Positions 1 to 7,745 of a DNA stretch of 64,000 nt are shown here, one piece after another. The stretch lies in the NCBI RefSeq assembly GCF_002078605.1, contig NZ_MSJR01000009.1, forward strand, positions 45,172 to 109,171, in the 5' to 3' direction. The translations under genes and the position numbers were made by a program. Under the pieces are notes generated by a model. It was not told the origin of the DNA. It saw only the letters and a list, made by a program, of their open reading frames with translations, and made no database searches. Every line of letters begins with the position of its first letter. The first letter of the stretch is position 1. The stretch is from Salegentibacter sediminis (lineage in GTDB: Bacteria > Bacteroidota > Bacteroidia > Flavobacteriales > Flavobacteriaceae).

Positions 1-96
1 TGTTGCGTTGTTTTATTCAGGGCGCTAAAATACAAAGAAGAATAGAAAAAGCGTGGAATTTTAAACCTAATATTTTAGGGCCTCCAGGCCCTGTTA

Positions 97-336
97 TTAT
101 CTCCCTTTGGGATACCTTTTTCTTATTTGTCTTAATATGCCTTCCATCCCGTTTAACTTTAATTCGAAAACCTGCTGCATTTGCTCCCCGGTTTTTCCCT
201 GGGGGAAGCCTTTTTGCCGGTACCATACTAAATAATACTCCGGAATATCGCTTAGAAAGTAGCCTTTATATTTCCCGAAATGCATTTTAGCATAGGCCAG
301 TTCTATAAGGGTTTCCTGGGAGGGTTTTAGTTTCAA
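97..336 (-). CDS. DUF3820 family small protein
   Basis: 79-residue protein of the DUF3820 type. The family signature is visible around residues 18-40: a HFGKYKG stretch, then LSDIP and YLVWY, followed by a basic C-terminus. The family is small, usually 70-110 residues, and has no firmly established reaction; some members were described as quorum-sensing-linked virulence factors in Pseudomonas, which says little here. Start at 336 is chosen because it gives the normal family N-terminus and because a promoter-like pair lies upstream. It is transcribed away from the FAD dehydrogenase. Confident in family, not in function. Confidence 0.8.
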   Translation of the reverse strand: MKLKPSQETLIELAYAKMHFGKYKGYFLSDIPEYYLVWYRQKGFPQGKTGEQMQQVFELKLNGMEGILRQIRKRYPKGR

Positions 337-366
337 TTTATTCGTTTAATTGTGGAGTTAAACCGG

Positions 367-396
367 CTAAATTAGTTTTTAAACTTCAGGCTGCAA
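367..396 (-). promoter_or_regulatory. Putative promoter of the DUF3820 gene
   Basis: Read on the minus strand there is a TTG (394-396) followed 19 nt later by TAATTTAG (367-374), close to the Bacteroidetes pattern TTTG-N19-TAnnTTTG. It lies about 30 nt before the start codon. Confidence 0.4.
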
Positions 397-498
397 TTTT
401 AAATTGCTTTTTCATTCAATTACATTAGTATTTATGTAGAATTTAGTCGGTGCAGGTTTTGCTTTCCCGACCCCTGTTATCATAAAGCGGGAAAAGCG

Positions 499-506
499 TA
501 ATTTTG
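499..506 (+). promoter_or_regulatory. Putative -7 promoter box of FAD dehydrogenase gene
   Basis: TAATTTTG matches the Bacteroidetes -7 consensus TAnnTTTG exactly and ends 16 nt before the ATG at 523. No clear -33 TTTG is seen at the expected spacing. Confidence 0.45.
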
Positions 507-522
507 CTGAAGACAATAAACG

Positions 523-2085
523 ATGAGATATCAATTTCAACTCCAGGTAAGCCCTGAACAGGCGGCAGTCAAAGAAAAATTATGGAAAGTAGTTTCCCGG
601 AAGTCAGATATTCCACTTTCTGAAATATCCCATATTGAAATTTTAAAGCGTTCTATAGATGCCCGCCAAAAAAACATTAAGATCAATCTGAAGCTTGAGG
701 TCTATATTAATGAAGCTTTTCAGAAAAATAAGATCGAAATTCCCGATTATCAGAATGTGGGTGATAAAGAAGAAGTGATCATCGTGGGGGCCGGCCCTGC
801 CGGTTTATTCGCGGCGCTAAAATGTATAGAGTCCGGTCTAAAACCCGTGATTGTGGAGCGTGGGAAAGATGTACGAAGCAGAAGAAGAGACCTGAAAGCC
901 CTGAACATCGAGCATATCGTAAACGAAGATTCTAATTATTGTTTTGGCGAAGGCGGGGCAGGCACCTACAGCGACGGGAAACTATATACACGTTCCAAAA
1001 AGCGTGGCGATGTAGATCGCATTTTAAAACTGCTGGTTGCTTTTGGGGCTACTCCCGAAATTTTGGTGGAGGCTCATCCGCATATTGGTACCAATAAACT
1101 TCCGGCCATAATTGCCGATATCAGGGAAAAGATTATTTCCTGCGGGGGAGAGGTTCTTTTTAATTCCAGACTTACCGATATTATAATTAAAAATAATGAA
1201 GTTGCCGGAATTCAAACGCTGAATGGCGAGACTATTAAAGCCCGCAAATTGATTCTGGCTACAGGTCATTCGGCCAGGGATATCTTTGAATTGCTACATG
1301 CTAAAAATATTAAAATAGAAGCAAAAGCTTTCGCCCTTGGGGTGAGGGTGGAACATCCGCAGGAACTTATTGATAAGATTCAGTATAAATGTCAAACTAG
1401 AGGGGAGTTTCTACCACCATCACCCTACAGCATCGTGAAGCAAATTGATGGCAGAGGTATGTACTCCTTTTGTATGTGCCCCGGCGGAATTATTGCGCCC
1501 TGTGCCACCGCACCCGGTGAGGTGGTTACTAACGGCTGGTCTCCAAGCAAGCGGGATCAACCTACAGCCAATTCGGGGATTGTGGTGGAGTTAAGACTTT
1601 CAGATTTTGCCGGCGTCTCGGCGAATCCCCTCGCCGCGATGGAATTTCAGAAGAAAATAGAACAGAAATCCTGGGAAGAAGCCGGTAAAACGCAGCGGGT
1701 ACCGGCACAAAGACTCATGGATTTTACCAATGGAAAATTATCAGAAAATTTACCGTTAACCTCTTATAAGCCCGGAGTTACTTCGGTAGAATTGGAGCGT
1801 GTTTTTCCAGCGTTTATCCATAAAACGCTCCAGGCAGGATTCAAAGAATTTGATAAAAGCATGCGCGGATTTCTAACCAATGAGGCGGTTGTTCATGCAC
1901 CCGAGTCGCGTACTTCTTCCCCGGTGAGGATACCCAGAGATCCCTATACTTTTGAGCATATACAGATTAAAGGCTTATATCCCTGCGGAGAAGGAGCAGG
2001 TTATGCCGGGGGGATAGTTTCTGCTGCGATTGATGGTGAGAAATGTGCCGAAAAATGTGCGGAAAGTATAAAGGCCCAAAGGTAG
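523..2085 (+). CDS. FAD-dependent dehydrogenase (COG2509-like)
   Basis: 520-residue flavoprotein. After an N-terminal region of about 85 residues comes a Rossmann dinucleotide-binding motif (GAGPAGLFAALK) and an acidic strand end (VIVERG). A glycine-rich FGEGGAGTYSDGKL stretch and a C-terminal PCGEGAGYAGGI FAD-contacting motif follow. This architecture fits the uncharacterised FAD-dependent dehydrogenases of COG2509. The substrate is unknown. There is no signal peptide, so it should be cytosolic. It appears monocistronic, with its own promoter-like box at 499-506 and a separate promoter for the next gene. Family assignment is firm, reaction unknown. Confidence 0.88.
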   Translation: MRYQFQLQVSPEQAAVKEKLWKVVSRKSDIPLSEISHIEILKRSIDARQKNIKINLKLEVYINEAFQKNKIEIPDYQNVGDKEEVIIVGAGPAGLFAALKCIESGLKPVIVERGKDVRSRRRDLKALNIEHIVNEDSNYCFGEGGAGTYSDGKLYTRSKKRGDVDRILKLLVAFGATPEILVEAHPHIGTNKLPAIIADIREKIISCGGEVLFNSRLTDIIIKNNEVAGIQTLNGETIKARKLILATGHSARDIFELLHAKNIKIEAKAFALGVRVEHPQELIDKIQYKCQTRGEFLPPSPYSIVKQIDGRGMYSFCMCPGGIIAPCATAPGEVVTNGWSPSKRDQPTANSGIVVELRLSDFAGVSANPLAAMEFQKKIEQKSWEEAGKTQRVPAQRLMDFTNGKLSENLPLTSYKPGVTSVELERVFPAFIHKTLQAGFKEFDKSMRGFLTNEAVVHAPESRTSSPVRIPRDPYTFEHIQIKGLYPCGEGAGYAGGIVSAAIDGEKCAEKCAESIKAQR

Positions 2086-2140
2086 TGCAGGAGGCTTTTA
2101 AAGGTTAAATAATTGATAATTGCTGAAACATATTGAATCT

Positions 2141-2148
2141 TAAATTTG
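2141..2148 (+). promoter_or_regulatory. Putative -7 promoter box of the GH3 gene
   Basis: TAAATTTG fits TAnnTTTG. A TTGC lies 17 nt upstream (2120-2123). The box is about 50 nt before the ATG at 2200. Confidence 0.45.
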
Positions 2149-2199
2149 CTTTTTTTTATCTTCAATTTTTCAAAATAACTTCAAGTAAATTAAAGCAAT

Positions 2200-3735
2200 A
2201 TGGCCATAGTAGGTTCTATAATAAAGAGTCTTATCGATTTAAGGGATAATTTAGTTTCAGAACCCGATGCTCAGAAAGCCCAGAAGGAAGTCCTTCAGAA
2301 ATTATTGAAAACGGCGAAAAATACCGCGTTTGGGAAACATTACAACTTTGAGGCTATCCTCGACTCTGGAGATATTAGCAAGACCTTTGCTCAAAAAGTT
2401 CCTTACTTCGATTATCATAAACTTGAAAAAGACTGGTGGCATAGGGTGCACGAGGGGGAGGAAAATATCACCTGGCCGGGACGACCTCCTTATTTTGCCC
2501 TTAGCTCTGGTACCACCGGGAAATCAAGTAAAAGGATTCCTGTTACCACCGAGATGCTGGAAGCGATCAGGAAGGCAGGGATCAAACAAGTTAGCGCCCT
2601 GAGTAATTTTGACCTGCCACCAGATTTCTTCGAAAAAGAGATTATGATGCTTGGCAGCTCCACCGACCTTCAAAGTGAAGGTGACCATAAGGAAGGCGAG
2701 ATAAGTGGAATTAGCGCCAGCAATATCCCGTTCTGGTTTCGTGGTTACTATAAGCCGGGGGATGATATTGCAAAGATTGAAGAATGGGATGAACGGGTGC
2801 AACGCATTGCCGAAAATGCTAAAAATTGGGATATAGGTGCCTTAAGCGGAATCCCCTCCTGGCTGGAGTTGATGATGAAAAAGGTGATAGAATATAACAA
2901 CCTGGAAAATATTCATGATATATGGCCTAACCTCCAGGTTTATGCTTCGGGAGGAGTGGCTTTCGAGCCCTATGAAAAAAGCTTTAATGCACTTTTGGGT
3001 CATCCGGTAACGGTGATAGATACTTATCTGGCTTCAGAAGGCTTCCTGGCCATCCAGGAAAGGCCTGAGACCAATGCCATGAAGCTTATTCTGGATAACG
3101 GAATTTATTTTGAATTTGTTCCTTTTAAAGCCGAATATATCAATCAGGATGGATCGCTGGTGGAGGATGCTCCGGTAATTTCCCTGGCCGATGTTAAGGA
3201 GGATGAAGATTACGTTCTACTCATCAGTACTGTTTCTGGTGCCTGGCGCTACCTTATTGGTGACACCATTAAATTTACCGATGTGGCCCGGAAAGAGATC
3301 AGAATTACCGGAAGGACCAAATTCTTTCTGAATGTTGTTGGGTCGCAGCTTTCGGTAAACAAGATGAATGATGCCGTGCAGGAACTTGAAGAAAGATTCG
3401 ATATTAAGATCCCCGAATTCACCCTTGCCGCGGTTCGAATAGATGGAGAGTTTCATCATCACTGGTACCTGGGAACCGAAACAGATATTTCTGAAGAAAA
3501 ACTCGCCGATGCCCTAGATGAATCCCTGAAGAATGCCAATAAAAATTACAGGGTAGCCCGCTCTAAAGCCTTGAAAGGAATTAAGGTAAGCAAAGTACAT
3601 CCCGGGATGTTCCCAGAGTGGAATGCTGCCAACAAGAAAAAAGGCGGACAGGTAAAAATGGAAAAAGTGATGAATGAAGAGAAATTCGCTGCCTGGGAGA
3701 AATTCGTTGAAGAAAACAGAAACAGGATATCTTAA
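2200..3735 (+). CDS. GH3 auxin-responsive promoter family protein
   Basis: 511-residue member of the GH3 branch of the acyl-adenylate (ANL) superfamily. The phosphate-binding P-loop is visible as LSSGTTGKSSKRIPVT near residue 105, and a TYLASEGF stretch near residue 275 corresponds to the nucleotide-binding motif; the C-terminal lid domain is present. Plant GH3 enzymes conjugate amino acids to acyl acids such as auxin and jasmonate with ATP. Bacterial homologues are common in Bacteroidota but their substrates are not established, so only an ATP-dependent acyl-adenylation and transfer reaction is inferred. Soluble, no signal peptide. The Fpg gene starts 28 nt downstream on the same strand and may be co-transcribed. 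Confidence 0.88.
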   Translation: MAIVGSIIKSLIDLRDNLVSEPDAQKAQKEVLQKLLKTAKNTAFGKHYNFEAILDSGDISKTFAQKVPYFDYHKLEKDWWHRVHEGEENITWPGRPPYFALSSGTTGKSSKRIPVTTEMLEAIRKAGIKQVSALSNFDLPPDFFEKEIMMLGSSTDLQSEGDHKEGEISGISASNIPFWFRGYYKPGDDIAKIEEWDERVQRIAENAKNWDIGALSGIPSWLELMMKKVIEYNNLENIHDIWPNLQVYASGGVAFEPYEKSFNALLGHPVTVIDTYLASEGFLAIQERPETNAMKLILDNGIYFEFVPFKAEYINQDGSLVEDAPVISLADVKEDEDYVLLISTVSGAWRYLIGDTIKFTDVARKEIRITGRTKFFLNVVGSQLSVNKMNDAVQELEERFDIKIPEFTLAAVRIDGEFHHHWYLGTETDISEEKLADALDESLKNANKNYRVARSKALKGIKVSKVHPGMFPEWNAANKKKGGQVKMEKVMNEEKFAAWEKFVEENRNRIS

Positions 3736-3763
3736 AAGGTCCTGTAATATAAAAACCGGAATT

Positions 3764-4549
3764 ATGCCTGAATTACCTGAAATAACGAATTTTAAAAGTT
3801 TTCTTACAGAAACCGTTCTCGACAAAGAAATAATTGAAGTCGAATTTCCTGAAACTAAATTATTACAGGCATCAACCACCGATTTTAAAAAAGCCCTGCT
3901 CAATAATAAGTTTACCGGCGCACAGCAACTCGGGAAATATCTTTTCCTCAGGACTAATAAAAAGAAAAGTTTGGTTTTTCATTTCGGGATGACGGGGAAA
4001 TTTGAGGTATATCAACATAATGAAACTCCAAAGCACACTCATTTACTTATCAGGTTCAGGGACTCTTCACATTTAGCTTTCGTATGTGTGAGAAAACTGG
4101 GTAAGATCTATCTCGCAGATGGACTGGAGGAGTTCCGAAAAGAACAGGGATTGGGAAAACACGCCCTGGACCTCGAGGAGGATGAATTCCAGGAAATTGT
4201 TCAGGAGAAAAAGGGAGGGGTGAAATCGGCCCTTACCGATCAACATTTCATCTCTGGCATCGGGAATGTCTATGCCGATGAGATCCTGTTTCAATCGGAG
4301 GTCCATCCCAAAACCCGGGTTGAAAAACTTTCGGAAAAGGAGATAAAAAGACTTTTTGATCAAATGCATGAGGTTTTAAACACTGCGATAAAAAAAGAAG
4401 GAGAACGATCGGAATTTCCTTCGAATTACCTTAGCCGTTCCCGGAAGGAGGGCGCAGATTGCCCCAAATGCTCAGGAAAAATTTCGATGATCAAGGTTTC
4501 CGGAAGAAGTACCTATTTCTGCCCTAAATGCCAAAAGGAAAAATCATGA
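3764..4549 (+). CDS. Fpg/Nei family DNA glycosylase
   Basis: 261-residue base-excision repair glycosylase. It begins MPELPE, so after Met removal the catalytic Pro and adjacent Glu sit at the N-terminus; this fixes the start at 3764 although the frame is open further upstream into the GH3 gene. The helix-two-turn-helix region carries ISGIGNVYADEILF, and the protein ends with a four-cysteine zinc finger (CPKC...CPKC). The family excises oxidised bases and nicks the abasic site. Whether it is closer to Fpg (8-oxoG) or Nei (pyrimidines) cannot be settled by eye. Its stop overlaps the next start (ATGA). Confidence 0.92.
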   Translation: MPELPEITNFKSFLTETVLDKEIIEVEFPETKLLQASTTDFKKALLNNKFTGAQQLGKYLFLRTNKKKSLVFHFGMTGKFEVYQHNETPKHTHLLIRFRDSSHLAFVCVRKLGKIYLADGLEEFRKEQGLGKHALDLEEDEFQEIVQEKKGGVKSALTDQHFISGIGNVYADEILFQSEVHPKTRVEKLSEKEIKRLFDQMHEVLNTAIKKEGERSEFPSNYLSRSRKEGADCPKCSGKISMIKVSGRSTYFCPKCQKEKS

Positions 4550-5271
4550 AAGTAAATATTGGTTGTTCAGGTTGGAATTACCGCGGCTGGAAAGAGCGTT
4601 TTTATCCTGAAGGACTGCCTCAAAAAGATTGGTTGAAATATTATTCGGGTGTTTTTAACACAGTGGAGATCAACAGCACTTTTTATAGGTTTCCCAGGGA
4701 TTCCACCCTGATAAAATGGAAAGATACTGTTCCTGATGAATTTAAGATTAGCCTGAAAGGCAGCCGGTATATTACCCATATGAAAAAGCTGAACGAGGTG
4801 GAGGAGAGCGTGGAGAAATTTTATAAAGCCGCTTACCTCCTGGAGGATAAAAAGAGCTGCATCCTATGGCAGTTACCGCCAGGCCTTCACCGTGATGATG
4901 AAGAGCTGGCGACTTTTTGTGAAATGCTTAATCCCGATTTTACCAATGTAATTGAGTTTCGTCACCTCTCCTGGTTTGATGAGCAGGTCTATGCGCTTCT
5001 TTCTAAATACAAGGTAGTGTTTTGTTCAATTTCCAGTCCGGTTTTTCCCGAGACAATGATCATTACCGGGAAGACAGGCTATGTCCGATTTCACGGTAAA
5101 GGCAGAAAATGGTATGATTACGATTACTCCCGGGCAGAATTGCATAGTTGGTATGAGGAGATTAAAAACTCAGATCTAGAGGAGTTGTATGTATACTTTA
5201 ACAATGATTTGGGCGCCAGTGCCCCTGAAAATGCCCGCTTACTGAGATCTTTTTTTGAAAAAGAAAATTAG
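4546..5271 (+). CDS. DUF72 domain-containing protein (YecE-like)
   Basis: 241-residue DUF72 protein with a TIM-barrel-like fold. Family hallmarks are the N-terminal NIGCSGWNYRGW, the TVEINSTFYRFP stretch, and a C-terminal VYFNNDLGASAPENA. The start at 4546 gives the normal family N-terminus and a 4-bp ATGA overlap with the glycosylase stop, indicating translational coupling; an in-frame upstream ATG at 4528 is less likely. No activity is established for the family. Coupling to a DNA glycosylase is at least consistent with a nucleic-acid role, but that is inference. The 3' end overlaps the convergent metallo-hydrolase by 4 bp. Confidence 0.88.
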   Translation: MKVNIGCSGWNYRGWKERFYPEGLPQKDWLKYYSGVFNTVEINSTFYRFPRDSTLIKWKDTVPDEFKISLKGSRYITHMKKLNEVEESVEKFYKAAYLLEDKKSCILWQLPPGLHRDDEELATFCEMLNPDFTNVIEFRHLSWFDEQVYALLSKYKVVFCSISSPVFPETMIITGKTGYVRFHGKGRKWYDYDYSRAELHSWYEEIKNSDLEELYVYFNNDLGASAPENARLLRSFFEKEN

Positions 5272-5954
5272 ATATCTATCCTTAAACCATCAGAAGCAGG
5301 GATTATGACGGTACCCTCAGTTTCCATAGATTTTAGTTTTCTTATGCTTTCTTCGGGCTTATTATAAAACCAGTCTCCATAATGGGTAAATACCAGTTTT
5401 GGGCTAAGCGGACCTAAAATACGAAGCAGATCAGGAATTCCGGTATGGCCATAAATCTTATCGCCACTACGGTTTATCCTACCGCCTTTCTGAATTAAGG
5501 TAGCTTCCGTAACAATAAGATCTACCTGCCCGATTTCTTTAAGATGGGCTTTTTCTATCCAGGCCACATCCCCGGTGAAGAAAACCCGCTTTCCGTCTTT
5601 TTCTACCAGGTATCCATTTGATTTTAGATTTTTGGCGTGAATTACCGGGATTGGGCTTATACTATACCCTAATATTTCGGTTTTTGCTGAAATGATTTTC
5701 AGTTTTGGAATAAGGGGATGGGTTTCAGGTCCATAATGAGGGATTTCTGGTGAGAAAGTTTCTTCCTTAAAAACAAAGAAGGCATGGTCCGGATGAAAAT
5801 GTGTAAAGATAATAGCTTTTGGCTTTCTCTCAAGAAAGGCTTTTTCTCCAACATCAATAAGGAGTTTATCATCGATGAGAAATCCGCTGTGATTTTTATA
5901 ATTTGGCGCCGATGCCTTGATTTTTCCACGACACCCCAGGATTTCGATTTTCAT
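5268..5954 (-). CDS. MBL-fold metallo-hydrolase (RNase Z-like fold)
   Basis: 228-residue metallo-beta-lactamase-fold hydrolase, starting MKIEILGCRG. The zinc motif THFHPDH occupies residues 51-57; further likely ligands are the Asp in FFTGDVAW and the His in VFTHYGDW. A KIYGHTGIPDL stretch precedes the last motif. Size and motif order resemble the ribonuclease Z / phosphodiesterase branch, but no exosite or substrate can be assigned. The chosen start at 5954 avoids overlap with the upstream metallopeptidase gene (ends 5965), with which it probably forms a two-gene unit 10 nt apart. Cytosolic, no signal peptide. Confidence 0.82.
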   Translation of the reverse strand: MKIEILGCRGKIKASAPNYKNHSGFLIDDKLLIDVGEKAFLERKPKAIIFTHFHPDHAFFVFKEETFSPEIPHYGPETHPLIPKLKIISAKTEILGYSISPIPVIHAKNLKSNGYLVEKDGKRVFFTGDVAWIEKAHLKEIGQVDLIVTEATLIQKGGRINRSGDKIYGHTGIPDLLRILGPLSPKLVFTHYGDWFYNKPEESIRKLKSMETEGTVIIPASDGLRIDI

Positions 5955-5964
5955 ATCACGGGCT

Positions 5965-6609
5965 TTATTCCAATTCATCAATTAACATCATGATCTCCTC
6001 CTGGGACAGATAGAGTTTTTTAATCCGGTCTTTATAGACATCGGAGAGGTGTGCGTGGTTCAGGATAAAGTCTTTTGTGGCGATAATATATTTCCCCATG
6101 CCGTGGTTTACTGCGTAGGTATCGGCAACCCTTTCGGCTTCCTGAATATAGGTTTTGGAAGCAAAGTATTTTAAGCCAAACCAAATCATATTCAGGCCGC
6201 TTCTTTCCCGGTAATCCATAATATGTCCCAGTTCATGCCCAAGCCAGCCAATAAGAACATCTGAAGGGACGGTGGTTACATCAAAGACTTCATCTTCTAT
6301 CTCGATTTTCTCACTTATCATAATAAAATAGGCACGCTCTTTTTTGTTTTTAAAAAGACCGGAAATCTTAGGTTGGGCTTGCATAAATGATTTCTGGATA
6401 TCCTTCTTGAACTTAAATTCTATAGGCGTATCCTTTAACTCGGGGTAGTGAGCAAGGGCGATATAGGTTTCCCGCCAAATGATATCGGGAACAATTTTAT
6501 TATTGAACTTTAAGCTATCTTTTTGTTTCATAGATTGCGCATAACCGGGGTATGACAGTCCTAAAGACAGGAATGTAAACATTAAAATGCTGATAACCGG
6601 TAATTTCAA
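5965..6609 (-). CDS. Secreted putative zinc metallopeptidase (HELGH)
   Basis: 214-residue protein with an N-terminal signal peptide (hydrophobic residues 2-23, then AQS) and a zinc-protease motif HELGH followed by IMDYRER near residue 127. A later helix with EAERVADTYAV could supply a third ligand in the way gluzincins do. It is too short to assign to a named peptidase family by eye. The protein should be periplasmic or attached to the envelope. It is followed on the same strand by the MBL hydrolase gene. A substrate is not predictable. Confidence 0.65.
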   Translation of the reverse strand: MKLPVISILMFTFLSLGLSYPGYAQSMKQKDSLKFNNKIVPDIIWRETYIALAHYPELKDTPIEFKFKKDIQKSFMQAQPKISGLFKNKKERAYFIMISEKIEIEDEVFDVTTVPSDVLIGWLGHELGHIMDYRERSGLNMIWFGLKYFASKTYIQEAERVADTYAVNHGMGKYIIATKDFILNHAHLSDVYKDRIKKLYLSQEEIMMLIDELE

Positions 6610-6687
6610 AATAATTAAACTTTCCTTTAATTCCTAAAATATGGAATAAGAGGGGAATGGAACAAACCTGATGTTATAAAAAATCCA

Positions 6688-6717
6688 TAAAAAAAGCCCT
6701 GCAAATTAATGCAGGGC
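6688..6717 (-). terminator. Rho-independent terminator of the cold-shock gene
   Basis: The stem GCCCTGCA/TGCAGGGC (6696-6717) is followed on the minus strand by a run of seven U residues, 36 nt after the csp stop codon. Confidence 0.8.
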
Positions 6718-6752
6718 CTGAAAATCTTTATAAACTGGTATTATAAAAAAGC

Positions 6753-6944
6753 CTAAGCTTGTTTTACGTTTACCGCATTTAAACCTTTTCTTCCTTCTTC
6801 AAGATCAAACACAACTTCATCATTCTCTCTGATTTCGTCAATTAAGCCGTTTGCGTGTACAAAATACTCCTTGTTTGATTCTTCTTCGGTTATAAAACCA
6901 AATCCTTTTGAGTCGTTAAAGAATTTAACTGTTCCTCTGTTCAT
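6753..6944 (-). CDS. Cold-shock protein, CspA family
   Basis: 63-residue cold-shock domain protein. It shows the RNP1-type motif KGFGFI near residue 13 and the RNP2-like EYFVHA near residue 26, and begins GTVKFFND. Such proteins bind single-stranded RNA and DNA and act as RNA chaperones; many are abundant constitutively, so cold induction is not implied. The gene is monocistronic, with a perfect promoter box upstream and a strong terminator downstream. It is short but within the family's usual 63-70 residues. Confidence 0.95.
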   Translation of the reverse strand: MNRGTVKFFNDSKGFGFITEEESNKEYFVHANGLIDEIRENDEVVFDLEEGRKGLNAVNVKQA

Positions 6945-6968
6945 TGTAACTATTATTTATATTGACTG

Positions 6969-6976
6969 CAAATATA
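6969..6976 (-). promoter_or_regulatory. Putative -7 promoter box of the cold-shock gene
   Basis: Minus-strand TATATTTG matches TAnnTTTG; a TTTG lies 23 nt further upstream. The box ends 24 nt before the ATG. Confidence 0.5.
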
Positions 6977-7082
6977 CATGATATTTAAATAGTTTGCATC
7001 AAAAAATAGATTTTATTTTAATTTTTTTAAAATGATTATTATTTTATTGAGAATTTTCAATGAGCTGAAAGCTTTAAGACAT

Positions 7083-7109
7083 AAAAAAAGCGGCAGAATA
7101 ATTTGCCGC
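7083..7109 (-). terminator. Terminator of the DUF4168 gene
   Basis: Stem GCGGCA/TGCCGC (7090-7109) with a seven-U tail on the minus strand, 25 nt after the stop codon. Confidence 0.75.
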
Positions 7110-7134
7110 TTTATAGTTTTCATCAAGGTTTATA

Positions 7135-7620
7135 TTATCCTTTTCTCTGCATAAGTTTCTGCAGTCTTTGTTGCAGTGCAGTATCTCGTTGCAAGGCCAT
7201 AGCCAATTGCTCATAGCGCTCAACGCTAAGTCCTTGTTCTTTGATTACTTCTTCCATTTCTGCCTGGAATTCACTTTGCATGCCTTCAATTTCTGAAACC
7301 ACTTCTTTGTGTTGGGCTTTTTCTTCACTTGTAACTTCTACTTCCTTATTTGGATCCAGAGAAGCCTGGTGAATTTCATTAAAGCGCTTTACATCAAAAC
7401 CACTATCCTCAACAACCTTTATCATTTCTTGTTGGGCCTGTTGGTTAATAACCGTAATTCCCTGATATGCATTGGCAAACTTTGTTAGCTCTTCATCATT
7501 AACTTCCACTTGCTGCTGTTGTTGTGGTGCCATTTGTTGTGGAGTTTGAGCCACAGCCGTGAAGCTACCTATAACAGCCGTAAAAAATAGGGAAGTTGCA
7601 ATTCTTTTCAATCTAAGCAT
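7135..7620 (-). CDS. Secreted DUF4168 domain protein
   Basis: 161 residues from the start at 7620 (MLRLKRIATS), chosen because it begins a normal signal peptide; an in-frame Met ten residues upstream gives an atypical N-terminus. After cleavage around AVAQ there is a Gln/Pro-rich linker (QQMAPQQQQQ) and then a charged, mostly helical region with the DUF4168 pattern (LTKFANAY near the start, YEQLAMALQRD near the end). The protein is probably periplasmic. Members of the family are of unknown function. It lies alone between two minus-strand transcription units. Confidence 0.8.
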   Translation of the reverse strand: MLRLKRIATSLFFTAVIGSFTAVAQTPQQMAPQQQQQVEVNDEELTKFANAYQGITVINQQAQQEMIKVVEDSGFDVKRFNEIHQASLDPNKEVEVTSEEKAQHKEVVSEIEGMQSEFQAEMEEVIKEQGLSVERYEQLAMALQRDTALQQRLQKLMQRKG

Positions 7621-7745
7621 AATCGTTGTTTGTTTTAAATTTTTGAGCACCGAAACTATTGAAATATATTGGCTTGTAAAACTCTTTGGGAATAAATTCT
7701 ATGGCGTTGGAAAAATCTTAACACTTAAATTCCTAATTGTTAAAT

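Noticed and set aside
5268..5981. Upstream start of the MBL hydrolase at 5981
   Set aside because: It would overlap the metallopeptidase gene and add nine residues not in keeping with the family N-terminus.
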